From positions 34,641,191-34,705,190 of the forward strand of contig NC_132893.1 in assembly GCF_030463535.1 (NCBI RefSeq): a DNA stretch of 64,000 bases, given 5' to 3'. This DNA is from Salminus brasiliensis. Lineage: Eukaryota; Chordata; Actinopteri; Characiformes; Bryconidae. The position numbers were made by a program, and so were the translations under genes. The notes beneath the pieces are model-generated. The model saw only the letters and a list, made by a program, of their open reading frames with translations, had not been told where the DNA came from and did not search any database. Numbering within the stretch: the stretch's first letter is position 1; each line of letters starts with the position of its first letter. Positions 1-13,387 of this stretch are shown here, piece after piece.

Positions 1-475
1 GAGTATCACAGAGCCACTGCCATGCTTCACTGTAGGCAGGGTGTTCTTTTCAGGGGATGCTTCAGTCTTCCTCCTCCAGACACACCTGGCCACCTGCCTC
101 TATGCAAACTCTGCTTCCAGATGGATCTATAGGAAAATTCAGTGCCTTTGATGGTCTTTGTATGCTTTTCCCTTGACTTAGCCATTTATACTTTATCTTA
201 ATTTGATGTGTTTTATCTCATACACAGCTGATTTAATTAATGAAGCCAATGTTTTCCCACCTGATTCTAACTGTATGTAATTCTAATGTGTATTTGTATA
301 TGTCGGATGTGTATATTTAAAGTGGCAGTTTGTGCTGAATCTAGAGAAAAAACTTGTTATATTAGTTGTGTTGAGATATGTAAATTAGTCTTCTTTGGTT
401 TATTGCAAACAGCTGAAGGTTTGCACTTTTTGGTAATAAACTTATTTTGCAATGGGGGTTGAATAATTTTGAATG
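1..475 (-). mobile_element. Relic of a Tc1/mariner-like transposon
   Basis: On the - strand, bases 1-50 read TLPTVKHGSGSVIL, the glycine-rich 'VKHG(G/S)GSVM' block of Tc1-family transposases. A plausible terminal-repeat tail ('gggggttgaataattttgaa') lies near 450-472. The rest is eroded and runs off the left edge, so completeness cannot be judged. Confidence 0.6.
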
Positions 476-3400
476 AAACTGTATTTGCCTTGTTAGATTG
501 AGTTATTTGTATAAGAATTAGCACTGAGAAGAAATGTTACTAAAAGAGCAAGGCAGGAATTAGCACTCTTCTTAAATTAACACATCTAATTTAATTCAGC
601 AGTGAATTACCAAGGCCTTTGTGAGCTGAATTCAGTGTGTAAAAAAACAACAACTGGAGGACTGTGGCCTGCTACATTGCCACAAAGGTTTTGTTTTTTT
701 TGCAACGCTATTGAAGAATCATGGTTTTTCTAAAGAACTTTGAAAAACAGATGTGTCTGAGTCTGACAAACCTTTTAAAGGTTTAATGAAAAGGTTTTGT
801 ATAGTTCCAAGAGTCTCCTAAAACCTTGTAATGTGTGTAATGTGTGGAGGTTTTCAAGCTTTATGAAGGTTCTTGATATTCACATCTCTTTTACAAAGTT
901 TATCCTTTAAGGAACCAAACGCTGAAAGATTTTTTTTTCGGGAAACAAAGTGGTCTTCTATGACCATGCATAAAGATGCACACGCTTTTTGACAGCTTAA
1001 TTTTTAAGGGTGTTTGACCTCTCTCTTCTTTAGCAATGCCAAGCTTTAACAAGTTCCTATGTTCCTATGCTAGAGAGCTTCCGCCTTCTTTATATGTTCT
1101 TTTAGCCGAGTTAGTCATGGTTTGCAGGATACTCTGAAACAAATGTAAAACAAAAACTTTACTGCTGTACTGTGTGGTTGCCTTTACTAGATTTCACCTA
1201 CTGTGTCCGAAAACCTAGCTTCTTGAAAACCCATCAATGAGCTTATTTCTAAACCTCTAGCTTTACACTTCTGAAGAACAAGATATGCTATATATCAGTC
1301 AGTAGTTTCTAAATGCCTATTCTGACTAGTGATTTAACTATTTTAAGTTGCACCCACTGTAGACATGGGCGTCCAATTCCACTAATTCACTAACGTACTA
1401 ATTCTGTCCTGAGGCTGAATGCAATCAAATTTTCCTCGCAGCAATGTCCCAACATCTAGTGTAAAGCCTTCCCAGAAGAGGAGAGGCCAATACAATACAA
1501 TACAATCTCTTGGGCTGATTTACTGCCCAGCAAGAAGCTGGAGGATGTAAGAAGTGGCCAGGGCAATAAATATACAGCGCACAAATATCATCACTGGCCA
1601 TAAGGAAGCAACTACAGTCCTTGTAATTGTGTAACAAGACCTTTTATAAATCACACCTATTATAAGAAAAGGAAGCTCATGACTGTCGCCTTTACTGTGA
1701 CACTCCTCACTGTGCTTGGAAGACATACAGAATGAGAAAAACAAAAGGAATGTGAGATAGATTATATGACACAAAGGCCTTCACTGTCAGACTGAACAGT
1801 ACACAAACAATAACAGTGACCTATTTTAATAATACTAACAGGAAGGACCAATAAAGCAGAGCTGGAAGGATAGCTGAGTGATCTGTTTAGTTACAATATC
1901 TTTCAATGTGTGCATTTCTGGAATCTACTGTAAAAAATAAAGATCTTTGCAAATGGTCTCAAATACATTTGTTTGAAGTGTTTTATCGTTATTATTGTAA
2001 TTTATCTCAAGACAATGCATTTCGTTTTTGAAATATATATATTTATATTCAAAAGTAATGTTTTACAAGGTTATTTACTTGATTTCAAGTCAAAACAGCT
2101 ATCAAGACATCATTGAATGTGTTTGGGATCAATGTTTACAGACAGACTGGATTTTTGAGTTTTTCAAACTGATTGGCTTATTTTGTTAAAAAGCGGGACT
2201 TTATCTATAAACAAATGGTATGTTGAGCATTATGAAAACTTCCATATTTCAAACCGTGTGATGTGTGAGAGCATTTCATCACATTAATTAATTAGATGAT
2301 TAAATAATTAGATTATTTTCATGAAGATTATTACATTTCCATCAGATCGTAGAACCGAAGCTCAGCTCTGTAGCACACAAACTGAAGATTTGCTCAGTGC
2401 AGTGGATTAGGTGCCTGGATAGAAGCTCTCTGCTTAAAAACAGATAAATAAAACTTTTTAAGTAACAAGTAACAAGTGTTGCAAATGTGGTGAGTAAAAT
2501 TTAAAGACTTGTGACAGAAATACTCAAGTAAAAATGTAAAAAAACACATTTTTAAACTCTTTTCTTAATCTAATTTCTATTGGTCCATTCATCATTAAAC
2601 GTTCATACAGCGTCGAGAACAAATGCCAAATTCACATTATGCTAAAAAGTGAAAAACAGCAAAAATGGAGATATAAAGTGGTTATGTGACAGTACCAATA
2701 TATTAGTATATCAATAAGGCAATATTTAATATCAGTATTGCTGGACTAGCAGGATATAATATATGGAACGGGTGGATTTGGGTGGGCCTGTGCTGGATGG
2801 ACAAGTCTAACGCCATCTTAAGACTCCAAGACCAGGAAAGTGAACTAATGCCACTGAGCTGACTAAATTTATTTACCATGTAAAAGACACCACAAACTCA
2901 CTCTACTTCCATATATTACACAGCTGATAAGGTGGTAAACACTGTAACAGGAAATGTTCTGACCACTGGTACTGAGCTGAGTAATGTAGGGCAGTGCGGT
3001 GTGTGAGTCTGTGGTGAGTTTGTACTTTATATCACACAGAAACGTCCAGTTCGATTTCAAGTCACGAAGTCAAGTCATGTGGCTGTTATTGTCATTTCAG
3101 CTCTGTGAAGGTACACAGTGAAATGAAGCCATATGGAACAAAACATGAAAAACAAAACAGATAAAATAAAGTACAGACAATTTTTCATTATCATGATAAA
3201 TGTTTGGGGAGGGGGGCATGGTCAAGCTTCACACTGGCGGGCTGAGTAGCTATAGGTTATAGCTGTGTGTGTATACTGTAGATATCTTCAGTACTTAAAC
3301 ATGGAGCAGCTGTGTGTTTAATTACAAAGAGCATTATTAGTCCTGTTTAAGTGGATATCATGCAGCAAAATGTCAAATGAAAGTGTTTGATAGCACATTT

Positions 3401-4776
3401 TAAATTCTGACATGAGTAGAGCATTTTTTGGGCTGTACTTGCTAGGACAGTCTGATCTGGCCATGTTGGTCAGCTGTTCCACTTGTAAATGATTTAGTGG
3501 ACAGTGGAACAGTGGCTGATTTCTTACTGTTCTGAGATCTTTTTAAACCCCTTCCATCTGCAGACTCCTCTGCATCTCCACCCTTCTTTCTGGAGGCCTC
3601 AGAGAGCTCTTTGGATCTGGTCACTCACTTCAACAATCAAGAGCAAACCAGACAAAATGTCTGAGGTTTAAATCCACCTGATTCTAATTTGACACGTCAT
3701 TTTAAATGTAGGGGATGTTCTAACCTTTTCTTCTCACAAGAAAATGACTGATTTGGTATATATCTTAATATTTCTCAATATTACCTTTTTATCTCATGTA
3801 ACCTAATATCTCTCAATATTGTTTAAATGAAGATTAAATATTCATTTTTTTCATAATAATAATAATATTTTGGCAATATCGCCCATCCCTAACAACAGAA
3901 AGACTATTGTTAATTTCCCGGATGCTGCGAACAATGTCCGAACTATTATCAGACTGTACTGTTTGTAACAGGTGAAGAAATTTGGTGTGCCAAGGACAGC
4001 AATTCAGTTTTATAACTGTGATTAAATTTTCTCACTTTGTGCGTAATTGTCTGCTTGAGCAATCTGAGACAGCTGATCTCTTTTAGACTTCAGACTTCAA
4101 GTGTCAGAAAAAGTGTGTGCCAAAAACCGTATAGCAAAAATTACAAAATTGAACAGTGCTGGCCTCTTACATGGAAAACATGGCTACACACAGGCACGAC
4201 CTGTCAGGTATTTAGATTTGATCACTGTGTCCTCTTGTGATCAAAATCCCCCCCCCTTAAAAAAAGGTCAGCAGTTCCACTTAAAGAAGCAAATACTTTT
4301 ACTGGCTCATATTTATCAAACTTCTAAGGATAAGAATGAAGATCTAGAACCAGCATATGCCTTGATGTAACACTGCCTAGAACCAAGTGTTTATAATATG
4401 AGATACTATGGGCCACTTTTTTAGGTAAACTCATCTTAAAACTGCACTGTTCTTTGAGATTCAGTGCTAAAACTACGAGTCAGGAGAACTACAGATGGTA
4501 TATCAACATTAATGGGTATTAGGACTGAGTGGTATGACCACAACTGTGTATCACTGTATTTATTGACATTATTGCAGATTCACAGCAGTTCTATTATTCA
4601 AGAGAGAATATATACATATATTACATAGAATATATAAAGATTGTAATTTCAGCAATGGCTTTGAGTACTATATGGTTTGCTTAACCCTACAAAATGACAA
4701 TATTTGAGAGAATCAGTGTGTATTATACTTTTCCATAATGTAAACTTATTTTTTTTATCAAATTATACCATTCTTA
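476..4776. other. Gene-free AT-rich stretch
   Basis: No exon-like ORF with splice sites was found. Bases 1345-1500 resemble the interior and end of the MITE at 12396-12891 ('gcaatcaaa..cctcgcagcaatg' and 'tagtgtaaagcc'). Bases 3065-3130 ('tgttattgtcatttcagctc', 'gtgaaatgaagcc') look like a reversed LINE tail. A short hAT-like end lies near 3878-3891. Confidence 0.6.
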
Positions 4777-5135
4777 TAAGTAGGTGCTGCCAGTTAGCTC
4801 AACCTGTTCATAGCTCCCCCTAGCATTAGCAATGCTCCCGACACAGAAAGGGTAAGGACTTAACACACGTCTCCTTCGACACATTAGAAGCCACCACCTT
4901 TTTTTAAAATGCCACTAATGCGGCATCGTCGGGCAGCGGACGCGCTCAGAGGAAAGCACCTGTGCTGGTTAACACTAGGGTTAGAGTGACGAGGGGAGAG
5001 AGCACCATCTACCCAGCTGGAGGGAGCACGGCCAATTGTGCAGCATTGTGACCCCTGGGCCACAGCGCTAGCGCAATAGATCACTGAGCCACTCAGAGCC
5101 AAAAGCTGTTGATCAGTTACAGTCCTATTCCAAAT
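4777..5135 (-). mobile_element. tRNA-derived SINE (family A), inverted copy
   Basis: Shares 'gagagagcaccatctaccca' and 'gagcacggccaattgtg' with the copy at 52190-52650, and matches the reverse complement of 14590-14905. Oriented opposite to the intronic sftpb copy. Confidence 0.72.
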
Positions 5136-5637
5136 CCATATCACAGTATAATTTGGCTTTGAAAAATTTGACTTTTTTGAAACCTTTCTTTTCTTTGAAA
5201 CCTTTTAGAAACAATTAGCCTGCCTTTGTAGGTTCACAGTGACCTATTTTCCTACTAATACACATATTTAACAAAAGGTTAGGCTATATCAAATATTTTT
5301 ATTGTACAGAACAGAACTAACCAATAAACAGGTAAACCTGTCATGACTGTAGCACAGAGCGAGTTGTTAGTGGACGCAAAAACTGCCCGGAGGTCCTCTG
5401 GGATTGTCTGTGTGCAAGCCTAGTGACACACTGCTAAGACTGCTAGATTTTGTTTTGTCTATTTTTGTTATGCAAGAAATGAATTAACCGAAACACACCG
5501 CCCAGCACTAATGCGGGATGGTGCCAAAGACTTTAACTGTAATTTATGACTAAATTGTTGGTGACAACAAAAAGGCCTCTCAGCATCTTAGCACCCTCCA
5601 CTTTCCCACTTTTATTTTTCTCTGTTTAACAGTTTTT

Positions 5638-5740
5638 TACATTGTGCCAATAATGAATTGACCAATAGAAATTCTCCAAAATAACTCTTTTTACATTGAC
5701 TTCCATTGAATGTTAAGAAGGTTATAGGTCATCGGACCTG
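5638..5740. repeat. Dispersed repeat E, copy 1
   Basis: Contains 'tttttacattgacttccatt' followed by 'gaatgttaagaaggtt'. Related copies are at 10256-10345 and 38560-38670. Unclassified interspersed repeat; no ends could be defined. Confidence 0.65.
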
Positions 5741-6917
5741 TAGAAACTCTGCATCTTTGAAGCCTGCACTTTCAGCTAAAAGTACATTTTATGCTCTGTG
5801 CAAACCACTGCAACGGCAGGGGGAGGCCACTTATCTGAACAAGTTGAAGGATAAGACAAGACAAGACAACCATATTTACTATTAGTGTTGGACACAGATA
5901 GAATTTGGCCTTTAACCCATCCATGCAGTAAACACACACAAGCAATGTTGTTGGCCCTGTGTACTCTTGTGTACTCTGTAAACATAATTTCATAAGGAAC
6001 TGAACAACTAATGTGAACAAATGTGTGACTGTTAAAAGAGTGTTTGGTTGAGAAATGTAGAAGAGGCAGCAGTTCTACAGAACAACCACAAGGGAGCAGT
6101 GAAAACCCACACATGACCTGCTGGAGGGAAGTTGGCTTTAAGAAAGCATTGCCCAACACTGCTTCTGTAGATGTCCACAGTTGGTCTCACAGCGTACTAT
6201 AATGCTCATATTAGCTTTTCTTATCTTTCACCTCCTGAATGAATCTGTTTTTCTGAGATATGCTGGCAGCATGTGATAATGTGCTGAAATGATCAGAATA
6301 ACCAGTGTTGACATATGTTATGCGTTAAACTGGGTTTCTAAATATAATACATACACTGAATTGAATAGACTGAATTGAAAGAACTGAATAAACCTGATTA
6401 TAGTGTTGATTTTTAGACTTCAAGGGAAAATCGCATAGTTGACATCTTACATGTGGGAAGGCCCAGTTTCGACTGCCTGTGGGAAAACAGAGAGTCACTA
6501 TAGAGGGAGCACTGCCACCTTCAGACTGACTTAGAACAAATAAGATCCTAAAACTTGAATTATGTTCTTTAGAACTAATATCTTTAAAATAAGTGTCTAT
6601 CTGTAGCAGCACAAGTGGTAAAGTGTCAATAGCTCTACATTGACAGAGTTGACAAAGTAAACCTCTAAAACATCTAATGAGGAATAGCAAAGTGAATCAG
6701 ACCTACAGCACTGTGTAAAAAGAGAATTCATCGATAAATTACTTATCTGGTAGTAACTATTAGTACTATTAAATACTATTAGAAACACTACCAAAAAACA
6801 CTGTGTATTACGCTTGTCATTGTATTAACACAAATAATCAATCTTTTATTAAAGCAAATCAGGTGAACCACTGGTGGAGCTAAACAAATCCATACAGTGA
6901 CTGAAGAGTCTGTGCTC
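5741..6917. other. Gene-free stretch
   Basis: Several 60-130-codon open frames exist on the - strand but overlap each other, lack splice context and match nothing recognised. A reversed LINE-like tail (ACAAG repeats) lies at about 5848-5870. Confidence 0.5.
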
Positions 6918-7560
6918 TTTTAACTGTGTTCATCTAACTGTGTTCTTCTGTATTCTACTAACTGATGTGTTAAACTGTGCTCTTCTGACTGTGTTCAATT
7001 AACTGTGTATGTCTAACTGTGATCTTCTGTTTACTCTGTGTTCATCTAACTGTGTTCTAACACAGAATCTTTAATTGTATTCATCTAACTGTGTTCTTCT
7101 AACTGTTCATTTTACTGTGTATGTCTAACTGTGGTCTTCTGTTTATTCTGTTCATTTAACTGAATTTTTAATTGTATTCTTCTAACTGTGTTCTTCTGTA
7201 TTCTACTAACTGATGTGTTAAACTGTGCTCTTCTGACTGTGTTCATGTAACTATGTTCTTCTGTGTATGTCTAACTGTGATCTTCTGTGTTCATCTATGT
7301 TCTAACTGTGCTCTTGTAATTGTATTCTTCTAACTGTGCTCTTCTGTGTTTTATTGACAGATCTGTTAAACTGTGTATGTCTAATTGTGCTCTTCTGTGT
7401 TCTACTAACCGATCTGTTAAACTGTGCTCTTCTGACTGTGTTTTACTAACTGTGTATGTCTAACTGTGCTCTTCTATTTTCTTCTTACTATTTTCATCTA
7501 ACTGTGGTCTTCTAACCGTGCTTGTTTGTGTTATTTTAACTCTTCTAACTTTCTTCTATT
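6918..7560. repeat. Degenerate 'CTAACTGTG-TTCTTCTG' repeat tract
   Basis: An irregular array of short units such as CTAACTGTGTTCTTCTGT and CTAACTGTGTATG. A segment of about 55 bases beginning 'ttcttctgtattctactaac' near 6944 recurs almost unchanged near 7190, showing a larger duplication step inside the array. Confidence 0.85.
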
Positions 7561-9039
7561 GAATAACAACTCATTCTCACCACTGACTTTACATTTGAGT
7601 TTATTCTAATGTTATATCAACAATAAATAAGGACTTATTATATAAAATATTATGTTAGTTAATTAGCTGTCCTACCTTCTACACCAGTTCCCAACATAAT
7701 CAGGCAAAGCTCTGCATTGTGCGCAGTGTCCTCTATCAGGAAAAGGATATTTTCTTCTGAAATGATAAACAATTTTTACTTCAGGGAACGTATTTATTAC
7801 ATTTGCATTACAGTTCATCACTATCAGATTCCATTTCTGACATATAGGAATCTAAAATGCCATCAGTGATTCAAACTGAATGAACTCAAATGAACAAACT
7901 CAAATTCATGATCTGTGCAATGCAATTTCCAAATAAAAATCTTACTTCTAATATTCTTACTAGTAATAACATCAGATCAATAGGTTTATTATATAGAGCC
8001 ATTCTGACTAGTTATATTGTCAGGACAATATATTATTTTCCTATAAATCCTGTAAATTTGTCTATTCATATGTTACCATTGATTTACATGGACTCTCGTT
8101 TTGTGTATTGTGTATTATTAGATATTTACAGTTACATAACTATTTTGGTAAAGTTAAAAATATAGAGTAAATCATCTCTAATTTAGTTTTGACTAGTTGT
8201 AATATCCACATGCGTAATATATATTACCTAGTTGCAAAATGGCTTTATAGACACCTAAGGACTAATACAAATAATACCCTGAATTAATTCCCTGAAATGA
8301 TATTTAGGAAAAGTGTAGTACATGTTGAGTACTGTGCATCTAGTTATCCATACTGACTTCTGACTTTAGCAGTATCTAGCTAAACTTAGAGGGATCTTTT
8401 GGATCATAGTCTATACAAAGTAGCTAATGTAGCTTCAACGTAAATTTAATAGAAAATAAGAATAGGAAATAGGAAAAATTGCATTACAGAGATCTTGAAT
8501 CTGTGTTTTTACTAGTAAAGACTGAGTTATGGCTTGCATTGCTGGTAAGGGATAAAGAGTTTGCCTTAAAAATAAGATTCCATGTAAATCAATGTTAAAT
8601 CAATGATTAATTAAAATACATTACATCATAAATGAAGCTAACTATATTCCTGGCAATACGACTAATCCCAATATCTATATTGTTAATGTTACTATTAGCT
8701 AAATATTTCATAGTTAATACCTGAAGTTAAAATTTGTAGTAAGAAAAACAGCATTACATGGACCATAATTTTTTTAATACATTTTTACTAGTAAAAATTT
8801 AGTTATAGCTTGTGGTATTTTATGCTATGCTAGTGAGCTAGCTAGCACTAGCTACTTCAAGCAGCTCTTCCTCAATAGTGTTTCCATGAGCTTTGACTTT
8901 AAGAATTGGAGGAGATGTCAATGATATATGAATATACTGTATGAATAATGAATGCATAATGTCAATAATGTCAAATGTGAATTGTGGTAATAGCAGCAAC
9001 ACACCTGATGCTCATCCTCTGTTTTACCTTTGTTTTACA
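7561..9039. other. AT-rich gene-free stretch
   Basis: Strongly AT-rich. One open frame at 7890-8165 (91 codons) has low-complexity AT-rich composition and no recognised domain; it is not called as a gene. Confidence 0.55.
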
Positions 9040-9650
9040 CTCTCTGATACTGCTCAACATTCTCTGCCCTCCATAAAATCCTCTCAGAACTAACCTCCTC
9101 ATTTTACCTTTTTCGAGTAAATGGTCACCCAGCCCGACCTGCTGGAAGATTGCCCGTTGAGGTCCCCTCTACCTGCATCAGACCAGCTGCCACCTACCAA
9201 TCCGTCCATCAGGCCCCCCACCCACCACCACCCATACCAGACCAGCGGCACACCCTCCTACCACTGCTACCTGTCTAATGGCCATGTTCAAACCTAAATA
9301 CACTCTTAACTATCTGCCACTGTTAATATCACCACTATTACCTATCTGCTGTACCTGGTTTGGTCATTTTTATCAATAATTAATAAAAAGTTCTGATCAG
9401 AGGAGGTCGGGTCGGGTCTCCCTTGCGAGTCTTGGTTCCTCCCAAGGTTTCTTCCTCCAGCTCTGAGGGAGGTTCTCATTGCCACTGTTGCCGTTGGCTG
9501 CTGACTGGGGGTCTTTGATCCTTCATGTCTTGCGTTATTTCCTCTTTTTGTCTCTGTTTTTTATTAATTACTAATTATGTAAAGCTGCTTTGTGACGACA
9601 ACAGTTATAAAAAGCTATACAAATATATCTAACTTGACTTGACTTGTTTT
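9040..9650 (+). mobile_element. Non-LTR retrotransposon 3' end (family D), plus strand
   Basis: Contains 'ggttcctcccaaggtttctt' and 'cctccagctctgagggaggt', then 'gtaaagctgctttgtgacga' and a short CTTGACTTGACTTG tail. This is the common fish LINE terminus. It is paired with the inverted copy at 28262-28775. No reverse transcriptase reading frame is present. Confidence 0.78.
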
Positions 9651-9709
9651 ACAGAACAGAAATCATCTCCATTGGACCTTGGAGAACTTGAAGTGAGCGT
9701 TACTGTTAC

Positions 9710-9710
<1 letters not shown>

Positions 9711-9742
<32 letters not shown>
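9711..9742. repeat. (CA)n microsatellite
   Basis: Uninterrupted AC dinucleotides of about 32 bases. Confidence 0.97.
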
Positions 9743-9744
<2 letters not shown>

Positions 9745-10255
9745 AAGATATTAATTTAGATTTAAAAACATCAATTAGTCTCAATTAGTTTGGAGAGACC
9801 CAGCTTTGCTTTAGGCCAAATGCTATGGCAATATCTCTCTTTAAAATAAAGATGCTTCAGATGGTTGTTTGAGTGATCCACATTCTTCAAACATTATTTC
9901 TATAAACATTATTTTGGTTATTAAGCCATGGTTCTTAATGGAGCCAAAAGTGGTTCTTCTGTGCTATTTCTATGGTATGGCATATAAGAACCATTTGAAG
10001 CTCTTATTGTAAAGAGTGTTTTCTGTTGACCAATATCTGTCCAGGAGTGTTCTGATCCACTTTCACCTGGTCAAGGTCATGGTGGTGGGCCCAAAGCCTA
10101 TCTGGACTCATTGGATAAGAGGCCAGTCAATCGCAGGGTAATCAGTCAATCCCAGGGTGTTTTTATATTGGTATATACATATCAAAATTGCAGTGTAACA
10201 CAAAATCTTGTACCTTTTTGACATAACATGTATCTGGTAGTCACTGTTTTTAAAT

Positions 10256-10345
10256 TTCATGATGAATAGAGCAATAGGAATTAGGCAAAATTACTTGGAA
10301 TAGAATATTTTTACATTGACTTCCATCGAAAGTTAAGAAGTTTTT
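10256..10345. repeat. Dispersed repeat E, copy 2
   Basis: 'tttttacattgacttccatc' followed by 'gaaagttaagaag', matching the copies at 5638-5740 and 38560-38670. It lies about 0.55 kb upstream of the sftpb promoter. Confidence 0.65.
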
Positions 10346-10887
10346 TCCCTCCTACTGTAAAAATGCCATTTTGGACATTCAAGGTTTTGCATGATTATGA
10401 TATCTATCATTTGAAAGCATTATTTATCCAATAATATGAAACTATTTATAATATGAAATGTATTTTTCAGATAAATGTATAAAATGATTCTAATAGTACT
10501 GTGCACCTTCACAAGGTTTCAAATAAATCAGTTGGAACCTATAAAGCTATAAAAATAGTTTTTTAACTTTTAGAATGATGAAGAAAGCTATAGGTGAGTG
10601 TAAAAAGACTGAAGTTATCTCAAAAGTTAGCTCAGTGTTGAAATCATTCTCAAAAAACCTTGGTTTTAATAAAGCATGAAAATGACCACAAATAGTGAAC
10701 CTTAACAAAATCTTGTGCAATGTTTGACAAATAGAGGGTTTCTTTGGTGGCTTTGTCGAATCTCTGTGTGCTCGATTAGGAAGAGCACTTACTTATCAGG
10801 GGGCTGAGTTTGTGGGTTTGGGTTCTGGCAAAGCAGATCGTGGATTTATTTTAGATATAGTTCCTGTTTCGAAAGAGGCTCAAGGTC

Positions 10888-10943
10888 TATATAATGGCCC
10901 TGGAGAGCAGTTCTTCAAACCGACGCCTAGACTGTAGACAGAC
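10888..10943 (+). promoter_or_regulatory. Probable sftpb core promoter (TATA box) and 5' leader
   Basis: A TATATAAT motif at 10888-10895 lies 48 bases before the ATG at 10944. A start site about 30 bases downstream of the TATA box would give a very short 5' leader of roughly 20-30 bases. The ATG is the first in this leader and opens directly into a signal peptide. The start site itself is inferred. Confidence 0.6.
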
Positions 10944-13339
10944 ATGGCCTCCTTCAAACTCATGACTCTTGTATCCCTTGCACTCCTCGGGACAGGTAAA
11001 TATATATAACATCTGTGTGATTTTAATTTATTGTTTTACTTTGATACTTTTACTATAGTACAGTATCTGCTCTTTAATTGATTTAGACTGGGGTACAGTA
11101 CCCACACATTAACATTTACTATAGTACAGTTTATGTTCTTTTAATTGAATTCGATTGTGGTACAGTACCCACTCTTTTAATTGAGTTAGATTGGGATACA
11201 GTACCATACTTTCACTATAGTACAGTTTCAGCTCTTTAATTGAGTTAGACTGGGATACAGTACCATACTTTCACTATAGTACAGTTTCAGCTCTTTAATT
11301 GAGTTAGATTGGGATACAGTACCATACTTTCACTATAGTACAGTTTCAGCTCTTTAATTGAGTTAGATTAGGATACAGTACCATACTTTCACTATAGTAC
11401 AGTTATAGCTCTTTAATTGAGTTAGATTGAGATACAGTACCATACTTTCACTATAGTACAGTTTCAGCTCTTTAATTGAGTTAGATTGAGATACAGTACC
11501 ATACTTTCACTATAGTACAGTTTCAGCTCTTTAATTGAGTTAGACTGTGATACAGTACCGTACTTTCACTATAGTACAGTTTCAGCTCTTTTAATTGAGT
11601 TAGATTGGGATACAGTACCATACTTTCACTATAGTACAGTTTCAGCTCTTTAATTGAGTTAGATTGGGATACAGTACCATACTTTCACTATAGTACAGTT
11701 TCTGCTCTTTTAATTGAGTTAGATTGGGGTACAGTATCCACACGTTAACATTCACTATAGTCCAGTTTATGTTCTTTTAATTGAGTTTGATTATGGTACA
11801 GTACCATACTTTCACTATAATGCAGTTTCTTCTCTTATATTTTACTCTTTTACAGCCAAGACAAGATTTGTGGATACAGAAAAGGTACAGGAGACTCTGA
11901 AGGACACTGATGGTCTTATGGTGAGGCACTGGTTTAAATGAAATGAAACTAGATGACAGATGTTTACTTATCTCGGATTACATTTGCTCTGTAACAGTGC
12001 CATATGCACTGGCCCTGTATGATCCAAAGTGTCATCAGCATCTACAAGTGTTGCTTTGGCCATTTTTAGAGTGTATTAATTGTACAAATGAAGACGTGAC
12101 GGCTCTCATACCCCTACTGTGCCTGAAACTGTGCACACTAAATACAGATCTTTATCAAGAAATGCACTAATCTCACTTCTCCTTTGCCTCTGCACAACAT
12201 GTGTATTTTTGGATTTGAGAAGCAAATCTATCATAAGACTTTCACACTCATTCTAAACCTTGTGAACCACATGATGAAAATTCACTGAATCATTTCTGTG
12301 ACTTATTCAGTATCCACTGTGAATACTTTTACTTTTAATGTGATATTCGGTACTCTTTAGGCGTGTTTCTGCTTTCTTCATATTTGAATGATTTACACTA
12401 TGTGCCCAAATGTTTGTGGACACTCCTTCTAATGAATTCATTCAACTGTTTTAAGTTGCACCTTTTGCAGAAACAGATGTGCAAATGCACACACAGCTTG
12501 TTTACTCCCTGTAGAGAAGTACTGCCAAATGTATAGGACTCTCTGGACATGAACCTATTGGCACCATTAAAGCCCCCAGTGGAGCAATCAGAGGAACTGT
12601 GTTTTCTGGAATAATGCATGGTGCTCTATCCATGACTTTTGGTTCATGAGATGTTGAGGTGGGGTGAGGGGTGGCGATCATCATTTAACATCCTGACCTT
12701 ATTAATGCTCTTGTCGCTAAAAGCAATCAAGTCCTCACAGCAATGCTCCTCCAAAGTCTAGTAGAAAGCCTTCTTCTCTGGACAGTAGAGACAGTTACTC
12801 CAACAAAAGCAGGATAAGCTCTGTTTAATAAACTTGAATTCAGATTATTTAGGAAAAGAGCAGATGTCCCAATACTTTTGTCCATATAGTGTATTTTAGA
12901 TCTCTTCTAAATTGAAATAAAACGTATTATTAGTGGTAAACATATTAGTGGTAGTAGTAATAGTAGCAGAATTTTTTCAATGTGCAATATCACCCCCCAC
13001 CACCACCCCACCCCCACATGTGCAATTAAGGGTCCATTTGAAATTATCTGTAAATAATGTGTAAATAATATTGTTTATCTATTATTTATATTGTACATAT
13101 ATTGGTAATTTATCTACATTTTGCATCCGGGTGTCTTGCTATCCCAGCTGCTGTGGCACTGTGAATTTCCCCACTGTGGGACTAATACAGGATTGCCTTA
13201 TCCTATATTACCTTATCTTAACTGTGGCCTTCTGTCCATCTGTCTGTAGGATGATGATGCCTGTCAGGATTGTATTCATATTATTGAGCTCCTGAAACAC
13301 CTGATGTCAGACGAAGAATTCCAGGTAGGATGAAAATAC

Positions 13340-13387
<48 letters not shown>

